Origin: Sediminibacterium sp.
GTDB taxonomy: Bacteria > Bacteroidota > Bacteroidia > Chitinophagales > Chitinophagaceae
Length of the DNA: 48,770 nucleotides
Assembly (NCBI GenBank): GCA_021300455.1
Contig: JAJTDP010000015.1
Coordinates: 1 to 48,770 of the forward strand
Direction: 5' to 3'
This document shows, piece after piece, positions 8,067 to 15,968 of this stretch. The notes beneath the pieces were generated by a model. That model did not search any database, was not told where the DNA came from, and worked only from the letters and a program-made list of their open reading frames with translations. Position numbers and translations under genes: made by a program. Numbering within the stretch: the stretch's first letter is position 1; each line of letters begins with the position of its first letter.

Positions 8067-8480
8067 TTGGCTAGAATAATTTGTATTGATTACGGTGGAA
8101 AAAGATGCGGACTAGCAGTAACCGATCCTTTGCAAATTATTGCAACGGCACTCACCACCGTGGATACAAAAGAGCTATTCACTTTTTTGGCCGATTATTT
8201 TTCAAAAGAACACGTAGAACTTATATTAATAGGAGAGCCACTTAATTTAGATAATACACCCACCGATGCAACGCCGCTAGTACAAAAAGCCATCATTGAC
8301 TTAGGAAAGAAATTCCCTACTATTCCCATTCAAACAGTAGATGAGCGTTATAGTTCTAAAAATGCCGTGAGGGCCATGGTAGAAATGGGCATGAAGAAAA
8401 ACGATAGAAGAGACAAAAAAACCATTGATAGAGTGGCTGCTACCATGTTATTGCAGGAATATCTGAGTAACCGTTCGTAA
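8067..8480 (+). CDS. ruvX: Putative pre-16S rRNA nuclease / Holliday junction resolvase-like YqgF
   Basis: The 137-residue protein has the RNase H-like fold of YqgF/RuvX: MARIICIDYGGKRCGLAVTD with the first catalytic Asp, GEPLNLDNTPTDAT, PIQTVDERYSS with the conserved DER, and the final DRVAATMLLQEYL with the last acidic residue. The family matures the 5' end of 16S rRNA in E. coli. The start is a TTG at 8067, six bases behind the UbiA-family stop; no ATG gives the conserved N-terminus. The length is standard. Confidence 0.93.
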   Translation: MARIICIDYGGKRCGLAVTDPLQIIATALTTVDTKELFTFLADYFSKEHVELILIGEPLNLDNTPTDATPLVQKAIIDLGKKFPTIPIQTVDERYSSKNAVRAMVEMGMKKNDRRDKKTIDRVAATMLLQEYLSNRS

Positions 8481-8496
8481 AGCCATCTTTTATTGA

Positions 8497-8504
8497 TAAC
8501 TTTG
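8497..8504 (+). promoter_or_regulatory. -7 promoter box of def (TAACTTTG)
   Basis: This is an exact TAnnTTTG match 40 bp before the def start codon, so the 5' leader would be about 35 nt. It sits just behind the ruvX stop and marks def as a separate transcription unit. Confidence 0.55.
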
Positions 8505-8544
8505 CAGCCAATATCCCCATTTTAGATTTTATAATGTTGCGACT

Positions 8545-9120
8545 ATGATTTTACCAATTGTTGCCTATGGTGCAGCTGTTTTAAGAAAAGTGAGTCCTGC
8601 TATTGAGGCAGACTATCCTGGCTTGGCTTTATTAATTGAAGACATGTGGGAAACCATGTATGAAAGTAATGGGGTAGGCTTGGCTGCGCCACAGATAAAT
8701 AAGAACATTCGCTTATTTGTAATGGATAGCGCTCAAATTTTTGCGAATAGAGAAGAAGAGGATGAAGTGTATGCAGATGCGCCGGGTATTAAAAAAGTAT
8801 TTATTAATGCCAAGGTACTTGAAACAGGAGGAACCGACTGGGTATACAACGAAGGTTGTTTAAGTATTCCTAAAATTAGAGAAGATGTAACCAGGGCTGA
8901 GACAGTTACCTTATCTTATATGGATGAAAATTTCAAATCCTACACAGAAACTTTTACGGGCATGACGGCTAGAATTATTTTACATGAATATGATCATATT
9001 GAAGGCAAATTATTCATTGATTATTTAAAGCCACTTCGCCGTAAAATTTTACAAGGAAAACTAAACGATATTTCCAAAGGCAATACGAGGGTCGACTATA
9101 AAATGATTCAAATTAAATAA
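8545..9120 (+). CDS. def: Peptide deformylase
   Basis: Deformylase removes the formyl group from the N-terminal methionine of new proteins, using a bound metal ion. The 191 residues carry all three motifs: GVGLAAPQ (43-50), EGCLS (103-107, Cys ligand) and HEYDH (147-151, two His ligands and the catalytic Glu). The insert EEEDEVYADAPG (70-81) is of the type common in Bacteroidota deformylases. A promoter box lies 40 bp upstream. A secreted-protein gene starts 6 bp after its stop. Confidence 0.96.
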   Translation: MILPIVAYGAAVLRKVSPAIEADYPGLALLIEDMWETMYESNGVGLAAPQINKNIRLFVMDSAQIFANREEEDEVYADAPGIKKVFINAKVLETGGTDWVYNEGCLSIPKIREDVTRAETVTLSYMDENFKSYTETFTGMTARIILHEYDHIEGKLFIDYLKPLRRKILQGKLNDISKGNTRVDYKMIQIK

Positions 9121-9126
9121 TTCATT

Positions 9127-10107
9127 ATGGGTTTTACGAGTTCGAAATGTAAGAGCTTTAAATATACAGGCTTTAAATATATTGGTATTGTCTTGTTATT
9201 GTTTGTATTGAATACGTATGTGAATGCGCAGGATACTTCATTTAATGTGGGAGGACAAAATTTTACTTTAAGCGACGCTATTGTTAGAAACAATTTTGAT
9301 TATAAAGCCATTTTACAAAAAATTAAAGAAGACACCAGTTTTTATAAAGCCTTTAAAACACTTCGTACCATTGGATATAGTTCTTATAATTATATTCAAA
9401 TGAAGGATAAGAACGAAAAAGTAGTTGCTACATTAAATAGCAAAACCAAACAAACTAGAAAAGATAATTGCAGGACCATGGAAGTTTTGGAGGAGAAAGT
9501 AACGGGTAATTTACGCGACGCCTCGGGTGATTATAATTATGTAACGCCTTCTTTATATGCTAGTTTGTTTTTTACCAAGGGTACAATTTGTGGAGAGACA
9601 AATATTGTGAAAGGAAAAGTGAGAGAAATAAGAGGCACTGGTATTGAAAAGGCTAAAGAGCAATTGAAGATGTTGTTTTTTAATCCGGGTAAAAAAATTG
9701 CGGGTATACCTTTAATTGGTAATAAGCTTGACTTATACGACGAGTCGGCGCATGAGCTTTACGATTACAAATTAGACTATGTCGATTACCACGGACAGTT
9801 GGTCTATGTATTTGATGTACAACCTAAGCAAGATTTAGGCTTTATAAATAAAAATAGAGTAGTGGTAGACCAAATGATTACTTGGTTTGATCCTAGAACC
9901 TTGGAAGTATTGGGGCGTAACTATTCCTTAAGTTATAAAGCTGGCGTATATGATTTCAATGTTCAGATGGAAGTGGAGATGACTTATTTCAACGGAATGC
10001 TTGTTCCTAAAATTTTAAGATACAAAGGTAATTGGGATGTGGTATTTAAAAAAAGAGAGATAGGTTTGTTTACAGCCACTTTATTTGATTTCAAAGCTGC
10101 ACAGTAG
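9127..10107 (+). CDS. Conserved secreted protein of unknown function (326 aa)
   Basis: A signal peptide is visible: basic N-terminus with several Lys, hydrophobic YIGIVLLLFVLNTYV, and cleavage near A34-Q35. The mature part is rich in beta-strand, has a block of Tyr/Asp-rich segments (YDYKLDYVDYHGQLVYVFDVQP) and ends in strands such as YNFNVQ-like and LVPKILRYKGNWDVV. The general look is that of a lipid- or lipoprotein-binding LolA-like sheet, but I do not recognise the family with certainty. It starts 6 bp behind def, so the two are probably co-transcribed. It converges tail to tail with the carboxylate-amine ligase gene. Confidence 0.75.
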   Translation: MGFTSSKCKSFKYTGFKYIGIVLLLFVLNTYVNAQDTSFNVGGQNFTLSDAIVRNNFDYKAILQKIKEDTSFYKAFKTLRTIGYSSYNYIQMKDKNEKVVATLNSKTKQTRKDNCRTMEVLEEKVTGNLRDASGDYNYVTPSLYASLFFTKGTICGETNIVKGKVREIRGTGIEKAKEQLKMLFFNPGKKIAGIPLIGNKLDLYDESAHELYDYKLDYVDYHGQLVYVFDVQPKQDLGFINKNRVVVDQMITWFDPRTLEVLGRNYSLSYKAGVYDFNVQMEVEMTYFNGMLVPKILRYKGNWDVVFKKREIGLFTATLFDFKAAQ

Positions 10108-10115
10108 TACTAAGC

Positions 10116-11225
10116 TTATACCTTTAAAAAGCTTGTTTCAATATACTTCACTACTTCAATTAAGCTACCCGTTTCATTGAATACTTTTAATTGTTGGTCG
10201 GCGCCAGTACCATTAGTAAATATATCCTTTACTTTTTCCAAATGTTTTCTGCTACCTAGTTCATCTACCACTGAATCAACAAAGTCTAGTAATTCTAATA
10301 TTAAATCTTGAATAGGGACTTCTTTTTCTTTTCCAAAGTCAATTAATTTTCCTTCAATACCATAACGGCTAGCACGCCATTTATTTTCATTAATAAGCGC
10401 GCGTTGGTAATTGATGAAATTAATATTCTGTCTTCTTAGAGAATATATTTTAGCACAGATAGCTTGAAAGAAAGCGGCAATGGTAATGGTTTCTTGAATG
10501 GTCATAGGTACATCGCAAATTCTAAACTCAATTGTATTAAAAACAGGATGAACGCGTAAGTCCCACCATATTTTTTTACCATCATCGATGCAATTAGTTT
10601 TAATAAGTAGTTGAATAAACTTTTCATAGGCTTCAATACTTTCAAAAGTATCTGGAATACCTGTTCTTGGAAATTTATCAAATACTTTACTTCTATAAGA
10701 CTTATAGCCCGTATTGCGCGTTTCCCAAAATGGAGAGTTGGTGCTTAATGCATAAATATGTGGTAAGAAGTACCTGGCAGTATTGGCAATTTGCATGGCC
10801 ATGCTTCTGTCTTCAATGCCTACATGCACATGTAATCCAAAAATTAAATTACTTCTTGCGGCTTGTTGTAATTCATTGAGTATTGCTTGGTACCTCGATT
10901 GATCCGATACCAATTGTGTTTCCCATAAACTAAAAGGGTGGGTGCCTGAAGCGCCAATACTAAAACCAAGTCCATTCGCTACTTCTGATACATGTGTTCT
11001 TAATGCTAATACCTCCTCAAAGACTTCATCTACATTTTTGCATATACCTGTACCCACTTCCACCACTGCCTGGTGCATTTCAGCCTTAATCTTTTCTTTA
11101 AATTTCTTCTGACCTTCATTTACAATCTGTTGCTGATGGCTTTTTAATTCCTTCGTAGCAGGGTCGAGTACCATGTACTCCTCTTCGACCCCCACAGTAA
11201 ACTGTTGTAAATTTTCTAAAGCCAT
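10116..11225 (-). CDS. YbdK-type carboxylate-amine ligase (GCS2 family)
   Basis: The 369-residue protein belongs to glutamate-cysteine ligase family 2: N-terminal FTVGVEEEYMVLDP with the metal-binding Glu residues, GICKNVDEVFEEV, FSIGASGTHPF, GLHVHVGIEDR and WWDLRVHPVFNTIEFRICDVP. Family members are ATP-dependent ligases that join a carboxylate to an amine, and E. coli YbdK has weak glutamate-cysteine ligase activity. Whether this one makes gamma-glutamylcysteine cannot be decided; no gshB-like gene is nearby. A terminator separates it from phoH upstream. Confidence 0.88.
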   Translation of the reverse strand: MALENLQQFTVGVEEEYMVLDPATKELKSHQQQIVNEGQKKFKEKIKAEMHQAVVEVGTGICKNVDEVFEEVLALRTHVSEVANGLGFSIGASGTHPFSLWETQLVSDQSRYQAILNELQQAARSNLIFGLHVHVGIEDRSMAMQIANTARYFLPHIYALSTNSPFWETRNTGYKSYRSKVFDKFPRTGIPDTFESIEAYEKFIQLLIKTNCIDDGKKIWWDLRVHPVFNTIEFRICDVPMTIQETITIAAFFQAICAKIYSLRRQNINFINYQRALINENKWRASRYGIEGKLIDFGKEKEVPIQDLILELLDFVDSVVDELGSRKHLEKVKDIFTNGTGADQQLKVFNETGSLIEVVKYIETSFLKV

Positions 11226-11262
11226 TGCTATAAAAATACATGTTTTTTAGGTTAGTAAAAAC

Positions 11263-11300
11263 AAAAAAATACCCCGCCCCAAAATCTGGAACGAGGTATT
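11263..11300 (-). terminator. Rho-independent terminator of phoH
   Basis: On the minus strand a 13-bp stem AATACCTCGTTCC / GGGGCGGGGTATT (with G-T pairs) and a 7-nt loop is followed by a T run. It begins 20 bp behind the phoH stop and lies upstream of the YbdK-type gene. Confidence 0.85.
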
Positions 11301-11319
11301 CAATACAATAATAAATGGC

Positions 11320-12300
11320 TTAACGATGGTAAGAGTTCTCTGTCTCGTTTTCTCTTTCCTTATCGTAGGCCTTGATAATGGCTTTTACCAACTTATGTCT
11401 TACCACATCTTCCTCATCTAATTGAATATGGGCAATGCCTTCAATATTTTGTAAAATACGAGAGGCTTTTTCCAATCCACTTTTTTGATTTCTAGGTAAG
11501 TCAACCTGGGTAGGGTCACCTGTAATAATAGCTTTCGCATTGGCACCAATACGCGTTAAGAACATTTTAATTTGAAGGTCATTGGCGTTTTGCGATTCAT
11601 CCAAAATGATAAAGGCATTGTCTAAGGTACGTCCTCTCATATAAGCAAGTGGTGCAATCTCAATGGTGCGCGTAGTCATATAATAACCTAATTTATCGGC
11701 AGGTATCATATCATCTAAGGCATCATACAAGGGTCTTAAATAAGGGTCAATTTTTTCTTTTAAATCACCTGGTAAAAAACCTAAACTTTCACCAGCTTCT
11801 ACTGCAGGTCTTGTTAAAATAATTTTCTTTACTAATTTATTTTTCAAAGCCCTTACTGCTAAAGCGACCGCGGTATACGTTTTACCTGTACCTGCGGGTC
11901 CAATAGCAAAAATGATATCATTTTTATCGGCAGCAGTAACCATTTTTTTCTGATTGGCTGTGCGGGCTCTAACGGTTTTACCATTAGGTCCGAATACCAA
12001 TACATCGTTCGGATTTTTGTCGATAAAATTATCAATAGTTTCGGCATCATCACCTCCTAAAATTTGCTCAAAATAGTTTTCGCTCAAATGCCCATTGCGT
12101 TCCATATACTGAATGATCAAGTCAATTTTTTCTTTGGCTAAATCAATTTGTTCTGGAGCGCCGCTTAGTTTAATTTGAGTACCTCTTGATAAAATTTTAA
12201 GTAAGGGAAATTTCTTTTTTAAGATGTCGAACTTGGAGTTGTTAACGCCAAAGAATTCAATGGGATTAACGGTTTCTAAATTGATGATGGTTTCTGTCAA
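11320..12300 (-). CDS. phoH: PhoH-like protein (predicted ATPase)
   Basis: The protein has 326 residues. An N-terminal KH-like segment (about 15-75) precedes the PhoH P-loop domain with Walker A GPAGTGKT (134-141), LTRPAVEAGESLGFLPGDL, and Walker B NAFIILDESQNA, then ITGDPTQVDLP. The family (YbeZ in E. coli) is linked to RNA metabolism and ribosome maturation with YbeY; the biochemical role is not settled. No ybeY lies next to it here. The 198-bp gap upstream holds palindromic motifs that could be operators. A strong terminator follows. Confidence 0.93.
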   Translation of the reverse strand: MTETIINLETVNPIEFFGVNNSKFDILKKKFPLLKILSRGTQIKLSGAPEQIDLAKEKIDLIIQYMERNGHLSENYFEQILGGDDAETIDNFIDKNPNDVLVFGPNGKTVRARTANQKKMVTAADKNDIIFAIGPAGTGKTYTAVALAVRALKNKLVKKIILTRPAVEAGESLGFLPGDLKEKIDPYLRPLYDALDDMIPADKLGYYMTTRTIEIAPLAYMRGRTLDNAFIILDESQNANDLQIKMFLTRIGANAKAIITGDPTQVDLPRNQKSGLEKASRILQNIEGIAHIQLDEEDVVRHKLVKAIIKAYDKERENETENSYHR

Positions 12301-12388
12301 TGTAGTTACATTTAAAGGGTTAGTATTTTATTTCATCAGCCTAACATAAATTTAGATGAACTTGAAATAGTATACAAGGAATAAATAC

Positions 12389-12461
12389 GCACATATGTGC
12401 ATTACTATAAATGATAACATGGGCTTAATCAAACGATAAAATAAGGTTAATCTAATGCACA
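12389..12461. promoter_or_regulatory. Palindrome and inverted TGTGCATTA repeat between rpe and phoH
   Basis: GCACATATGTGC (12389-12400) is a perfect 12-bp palindrome. TGTGCATTA (12396-12404) recurs inverted as TAATGCACA at 12453-12461. The 198-bp gap codes for nothing obvious, and the motifs lie 90-160 bp upstream of the phoH start. They may be operator sites for a dimeric regulator. This is a reading of symmetry only. Confidence 0.35.
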
Positions 12462-12498
12462 CAATAACTAGCAACACGCTAAACAATAAGTAATAATG

Positions 12499-13146
12499 CT
12501 AAGACTGCTTCAGAGTTGCTATCATGGCGATAGGGTCGACTGCTTTAAATACAGTAGTGCCTGCAACCAGTACATCGGCACCTGCCTTTGTTAGTGCAGC
12601 TGCATTATTAGCATCCACGCCACCATCTATTTCAATAAGGGTAGCAGCACCCGCTTTTGTAATTATATCTTTCAAGGCTAGCACTTTTTCATAAGTAGTT
12701 TCAATAAATTTCTGTCCACCAAAACCAGGGTATACACTCATTACACAAACCAGGTCTATGTCTTTTATAAAAGGAGCTAATACTTCAGCATCGGTATTGG
12801 GGTTAATGGCCACGCCCGCCTTCATGCCCTCGGCTTTAATTTGTGCAAGGGTATTTGAAAGTTCAGGGCAAGCTTCATAGTGCACTGTTAAAATATCGGC
12901 ACCTGCTTTTTTAAAAGCAGTAATATATTTTTCAGGAGAGACAATCATTAAGTGCACATCGCAAACCTTGGTAGTTGCCTTTCTAATTTGTTCAATGATA
13001 GGAAGCCCGAAACTAATATTGGGCACAAAGCTTCCATCCATTACATCTAAATGAAACCACTCGGCCTCGCTCTCGTTAAGCATATTGCAGGCATTGCCTA
13101 ATTCTAAGAAATTGGCAGCTAAAAGGGAAGGGGCGATGATGGGCAT
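12499..13146 (-). CDS. rpe: Ribulose-phosphate 3-epimerase
   Basis: Rpe interconverts ribulose 5-phosphate and xylulose 5-phosphate in the pentose phosphate pathway. The 215-residue TIM barrel has the family signatures: IIAPSLLAANFLELG, WFHLDVMDGSFVPNISFG (metal His and catalytic Asp), CDVHLMI, VMSVYPGFGGQKF and IEIDGGVDANN with the second catalytic Asp. Length is normal. A near-consensus -7 box (GACCTTTG) lies 13 bp upstream of the ATG. It is transcribed divergently from the membrane-protein gene. Confidence 0.96.
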   Translation of the reverse strand: MPIIAPSLLAANFLELGNACNMLNESEAEWFHLDVMDGSFVPNISFGLPIIEQIRKATTKVCDVHLMIVSPEKYITAFKKAGADILTVHYEACPELSNTLAQIKAEGMKAGVAINPNTDAEVLAPFIKDIDLVCVMSVYPGFGGQKFIETTYEKVLALKDIITKAGAATLIEIDGGVDANNAAALTKAGADVLVAGTTVFKAVDPIAMIATLKQS

Positions 13147-13159
13147 AGACTAATTTGTA

Positions 13160-13167
13160 CAAAGGTC
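13160..13167 (-). promoter_or_regulatory. Probable -7 promoter box of rpe (GACCTTTG)
   Basis: One base differs from TAnnTTTG (G for the first T). It lies on the minus strand, 13 bp before the rpe start codon, which would give a very short 5' leader. Confidence 0.4.
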
Positions 13168-13280
13168 CAATTTTAAAATGATTTCTCCATTATTATGTCC
13201 CATAAAAATGACCCCAATGCTTATTTTGATTTATATTAGCTTATTGAATATTTCATTTTCATAATAATAAAATTTTACAT

Positions 13281-13718
13281 ATGAACACAGGCCTACTGCA
13301 TTTACATAATTTACTAAGATGGGTGGTACTCATTACCCTTCTTTTATCTATTGTCAAGCTTATTTCGGGACAAAATGCCCTAAAAACAAGTAAAATTTTG
13401 CTTATCAGTGCCCATACTAGTTTGGTTTTGGGGCTTTACCAGTACTTCTTTGGAGCAGTAGGTTACAAGCTTATAGCTGCTGCAGGAGGAATGAAAGAGG
13501 TGATGAAGGACGCCGCTACCCGTTTTTGGGCGGTTGAACATATCAGCTCCATGCTTATTGGCATCATTTTAATCACCATTGGCCATATAAGCTTGAAAAA
13601 AGGGGGCAAAGCCAGCTTAACTGCCACATTCTACCTCATTGCCTTGCTTTTAATCTTGTCAGCCATTCCTTGGCCTTTTAGGGTTGGCATTGGTCGACCA
13701 TGGTTGCCGGGTCTATAA
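13281..13718 (+). CDS. Small four-helix membrane protein with conserved-looking histidines
   Basis: The 145-residue protein has four hydrophobic segments (about 11-29, 38-60, 86-105 and 113-131). Histidines at 7, 9, 45, 87 and 102 lie in or next to the helices, and the C-terminus has a Pro/Trp-rich end (IPWPFRVGIGRPWLPG). Similar proteins are found across Bacteroidota as uncharacterised membrane proteins. The pattern recalls cytochrome b-type four-helix bundles, but no heme site can be proven here. It stands alone between rpe and the alpha operon and is closed by a terminator. Confidence 0.75.
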   Translation: MNTGLLHLHNLLRWVVLITLLLSIVKLISGQNALKTSKILLISAHTSLVLGLYQYFFGAVGYKLIAAAGGMKEVMKDAATRFWAVEHISSMLIGIILITIGHISLKKGGKASLTATFYLIALLLILSAIPWPFRVGIGRPWLPGL

Positions 13719-13748
13719 TTCAATAACTAGCTGATTATCAATATTTTT

Positions 13749-13780
13749 TAAAGGAGAACAGCCCGTTCTCCTTTTATTTT
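13749..13780 (+). terminator. Rho-independent terminator behind the four-helix membrane protein
   Basis: The stem AAGGAGAAC / GTTCTCCTT with loop AGCCC is followed by a T-rich tail. It lies 30 bp after the stop at 13718 and ahead of the infA promoter box. Confidence 0.85.
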
Positions 13781-13832
13781 GCACATTTCGCAATATTTCG
13801 GGGTGATTTTTTCATAATTCCATTCATTTCCA

Positions 13833-13840
13833 TATCTTTG
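13833..13840 (+). promoter_or_regulatory. -7 promoter box of the alpha operon (TATCTTTG)
   Basis: This is an exact TAnnTTTG match, 16 bp before the infA ATG and 60 bp behind a terminator, so the infA-rplQ cluster has its own promoter. Confidence 0.65.
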
Positions 13841-13856
13841 CAACCCCAAAATAAGT

Positions 13857-14075
13857 ATGTCAAAACAACCGCTGATTAAACAAGATGGAGTAATTATAGA
13901 AGCTATGAGCAACGCTATGTTCAGAGTGAAATTAGAAAACGGACATGAAATTTTGGCGACGATCTCTGGTAAAATGCGAATGCACTATATCAGAATTTTG
14001 CCTGGGGATAAAGTGGGTTTGGAAATGAGTCCTTACGATTTAACAAGAGGAAGAATCAATTTCAGACACAAATAA
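13857..14075 (+). CDS. infA: Translation initiation factor IF-1
   Basis: IF-1 is the 72-residue OB-fold factor that sits in the 30S A-site during initiation. The sequence has the usual [34 protein letters not shown] start and ends in [16 protein letters not shown]. It opens the cluster infA-rpmJ-rpsM-rpsK-rpsD-rpoA-rplQ. In most bacteria map or secY lies directly upstream; here neither does, and a promoter box stands in front. Confidence 0.97.
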   Translation: MSKQPLIKQDGVIIEAMSNAMFRVKLENGHEILATISGKMRMHYIRILPGDKVGLEMSPYDLTRGRINFRHK

Positions 14076-14119
14076 AAAAATAGAAAACTAGTAGGAAATA
14101 AATATTTAAAAATAAAAAG

Positions 14120-14236
14120 ATGAAAGTTAGAGCATCCATTAAAAAGCGTAGTGCCGATTGCAAGATCGTGAAGCGTAAAGGTAAATTATACGTTATCAAC
14201 AAAAAGAATCCTCGCTTTAAGCAAAGACAAGGATAA
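14120..14236 (+). CDS. rpmJ: 50S ribosomal protein bL36
   Basis: This short frame encodes 38 residues beginning [20 protein letters not shown] and ending NPRFKQRQG, which is bL36. The CxxC/CH zinc ligands of the classic form are reduced: the one visible Cys (14) is not followed by a second, so this is the zinc-free (C-minus) type. It lies between infA and rpsM, the normal position. Confidence 0.96.
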   Translation: MKVRASIKKRSADCKIVKRKGKLYVINKKNPRFKQRQG

Positions 14237-14276
14237 TCCAAACAAAACAACAATAACAATAAACCAGTTTTAAAAT

Positions 14277-14657
14277 ATGGCTCGTATTGCCGGTATAGAC
14301 TTACCAAAAAACAAAAGAGGAGAGATAGGACTACAGTACATCTTCGGTATTGGACATTCTACAGCTCAGTACATCTTAAACAAAGCAAACATCAGTTACG
14401 ATAAAAAAGTAAATGAGTGGAATGACGATGAGCAAACTGCTATTCGTAATATCATCAATGCTGAATTTAAAGTAGAAGGTGCTTTACGTAGTGAAGTATC
14501 TATGAGTATTAAGCGTTTATTAGATATCGCTTGTTACCGTGGTTTACGTCACAGAAAAGGTTTACCTGTTCGTGGTCAACGTACTAAGACTAACTCACGT
14601 ACTCGTAAGGGTAAGCGTAAGACAGTTGCTGGTAAGAAGAAAGTAGCTAAGAAATAA
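14277..14657 (+). CDS. rpsM: 30S ribosomal protein uS13
   Basis: S13 sits at the head of the 30S subunit and contacts S19, 23S rRNA and P-site tRNA. The 126 residues contain [19 protein letters not shown], the helix-two-turn-helix, [26 protein letters not shown], and a basic tail ([14 protein letters not shown]). Length is normal for Bacteroidota. Confidence 0.98.
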   Translation: MARIAGIDLPKNKRGEIGLQYIFGIGHSTAQYILNKANISYDKKVNEWNDDEQTAIRNIINAEFKVEGALRSEVSMSIKRLLDIACYRGLRHRKGLPVRGQRTKTNSRTRKGKRKTVAGKKKVAKK

Positions 14658-14683
14658 TTTTAGTTTCACATAAAAATCGGATC

Positions 14684-14703
14684 CTGCTTAATAAAGTAGG
14701 GGA
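14684..14703 (+). promoter_or_regulatory. Hairpin in the rpsM-rpsK gap
   Basis: TCCTGCTT and AAGTAGGGGA can pair (one G-T) around an AATA loop within the 112-nt gap between rpsM and rpsK. No T tract follows. It may stabilise or process the mRNA, or serve as a protein binding site. Confidence 0.35.
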
Positions 14704-14769
14704 GATTTAAATTAAAAACCCGTTTCTATTACAAGTAACAACAAGTAATAAAAACACACCTCAAAAAAA

Positions 14770-15180
14770 ATGGCAAAACCAATCAAAGCACAAAACAGTG
14801 CAAAAGCGGCTTCTAAGAAAAGAGTCGTGAAAATTGATGCATCTGGAGAAGTTCGTATCAGTGCAACATTCAACAATTTAATTATTGCTTTCACTAATAA
14901 GGCAGGTCAAGTGATCAGCTGGAGCAGTGCTGGTAAAATGGGATTCAGAGGTTCTAAAAAGAACACTCCCTATGCAGCTCAAATGGCAGCAGCAGATGCA
15001 GCGAAAGTAGCATCAGACGCTGGTGTTAAAAGAGTAGAAGTATTTGTAAAAGGTCCAGGTTCTGGTCGTGAAGGAGCTATTCGTTCTATTTCACAATCAG
15101 GCATTGAAGTCACTTCTATTCGCGACGTAACTCCTATGCCGCACAATGGATGTCGTCCTCCAAAACAAAGAAGAGTTTAA
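14770..15180 (+). CDS. rpsK: 30S ribosomal protein uS11
   Basis: S11 lines the mRNA exit region of the 30S platform with S7. The 136 residues include [58 protein letters not shown] and the end [18 protein letters not shown]. The first 20 residues form an Ala/Lys-rich extension common in this phylum. Confidence 0.98.
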   Translation: MAKPIKAQNSAKAASKKRVVKIDASGEVRISATFNNLIIAFTNKAGQVISWSSAGKMGFRGSKKNTPYAAQMAAADAAKVASDAGVKRVEVFVKGPGSGREGAIRSISQSGIEVTSIRDVTPMPHNGCRPPKQRRV

Positions 15181-15203
15181 TTATATTATATAACCAACAA
15201 GGG

Positions 15204-15238
15204 TGTATCATTCATTTTAGATTTTTACCGATGATACA
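15204..15238 (+). promoter_or_regulatory. Hairpin in the rpsK-rpsD gap
   Basis: TGTATCAT (15204-15211) and ATGATACA (15231-15238) form a perfect 8-bp stem with a 19-nt T-rich loop, 30 nt before rpsD. S4, the product of rpsD, is the classic autogenous repressor of this operon, so a regulatory role is conceivable but not shown. Confidence 0.35.
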
Positions 15239-15267
15239 TCGACACTAAAAAATCACAAACAAGCATT

Positions 15268-15873
15268 ATGGCACGTTACACAGGACCCAAAACCAAAATT
15301 TGTCGCATTTTCGGCGAACCTATCTTAGGAAACGCAAAATGGTTAGGCAAAAACAGCAACCCTCCCGGTCAGCATGGCGCACAACGTAAGCGCAAGCAAT
15401 TAGGTGAGTACGCTTTACAATTAAGAGAAAAACAAAAAGCCAAATACACTTATGGTGTATTAGAGCGTCAATTCCGCAAAACATTTGAGGAAGCTTCACG
15501 TATCAAAGGCGTTACAGGTGAAAACTTAATCAAGTTATTAGAATCTCGTTTAGACAATACCATTTATAGAATGGGACTTGCAGCTAGTCGTCCAGAAGCA
15601 CGTCAGTTAGTAGCACATAAGCATATCACAGTAAATGGTGATGTGACAAATGTACCATCTTATACATGTCGTCCAGGTGATGTGATTGCTTACCGTCCTA
15701 AGAGTGCACACAATACTTCTATCGTTGCCAAGCAACGTGGTAAAAATACTAAGTTCAGCTGGGTAGATTGGAATGAAACAACCAACACAGGTACTTTTAT
15801 TACAATGCCAGAGCGTGAATCAGTTCCTGAAAATATTAAGGAGCAACTAATCGTCGAATTGTATTCTAAGTAG
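15268..15873 (+). CDS. rpsD: 30S ribosomal protein uS4
   Basis: S4 is a primary 16S rRNA binder that starts 30S assembly. The 201-residue protein has MARYTGPKTKICRIFGEPI, the RNA-binding N-domain, and the S4 domain LESRLDNTIYRMGLAASRPEARQLVAHKHITVNGDVTNVPSY (about 93-135). In E. coli S4 represses the alpha operon; here the gene lies in the same operon between rpsK and rpoA. Confidence 0.98.
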   Translation: MARYTGPKTKICRIFGEPILGNAKWLGKNSNPPGQHGAQRKRKQLGEYALQLREKQKAKYTYGVLERQFRKTFEEASRIKGVTGENLIKLLESRLDNTIYRMGLAASRPEARQLVAHKHITVNGDVTNVPSYTCRPGDVIAYRPKSAHNTSIVAKQRGKNTKFSWVDWNETTNTGTFITMPERESVPENIKEQLIVELYSK

Positions 15874-15930
15874 TAGTATATAATAGTATTATAACAATAG
15901 TACTTTATAATAAAAGCAACTAACAAAATT

Positions 15931-15946
15931 TCTTCCCCTGGGAAGA
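15931..15946 (+). promoter_or_regulatory. Hairpin in the rpsD-rpoA gap
   Basis: TCTTCC and GGAAGA form a 6-bp stem closed by a CCTG tetraloop, 23 nt before the rpoA ATG. The rest of the 95-nt gap is AT-rich. Confidence 0.35.
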
Positions 15947-15968
15947 TTCAAATAAAAATTAAATTGAC

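Noticed and set aside
10116..11225. Authentic glutamate-cysteine ligase GshA
   Set aside because: The sequence fits the YbdK branch of GCS2, whose members often do not make glutathione in vivo; no gshB is near.
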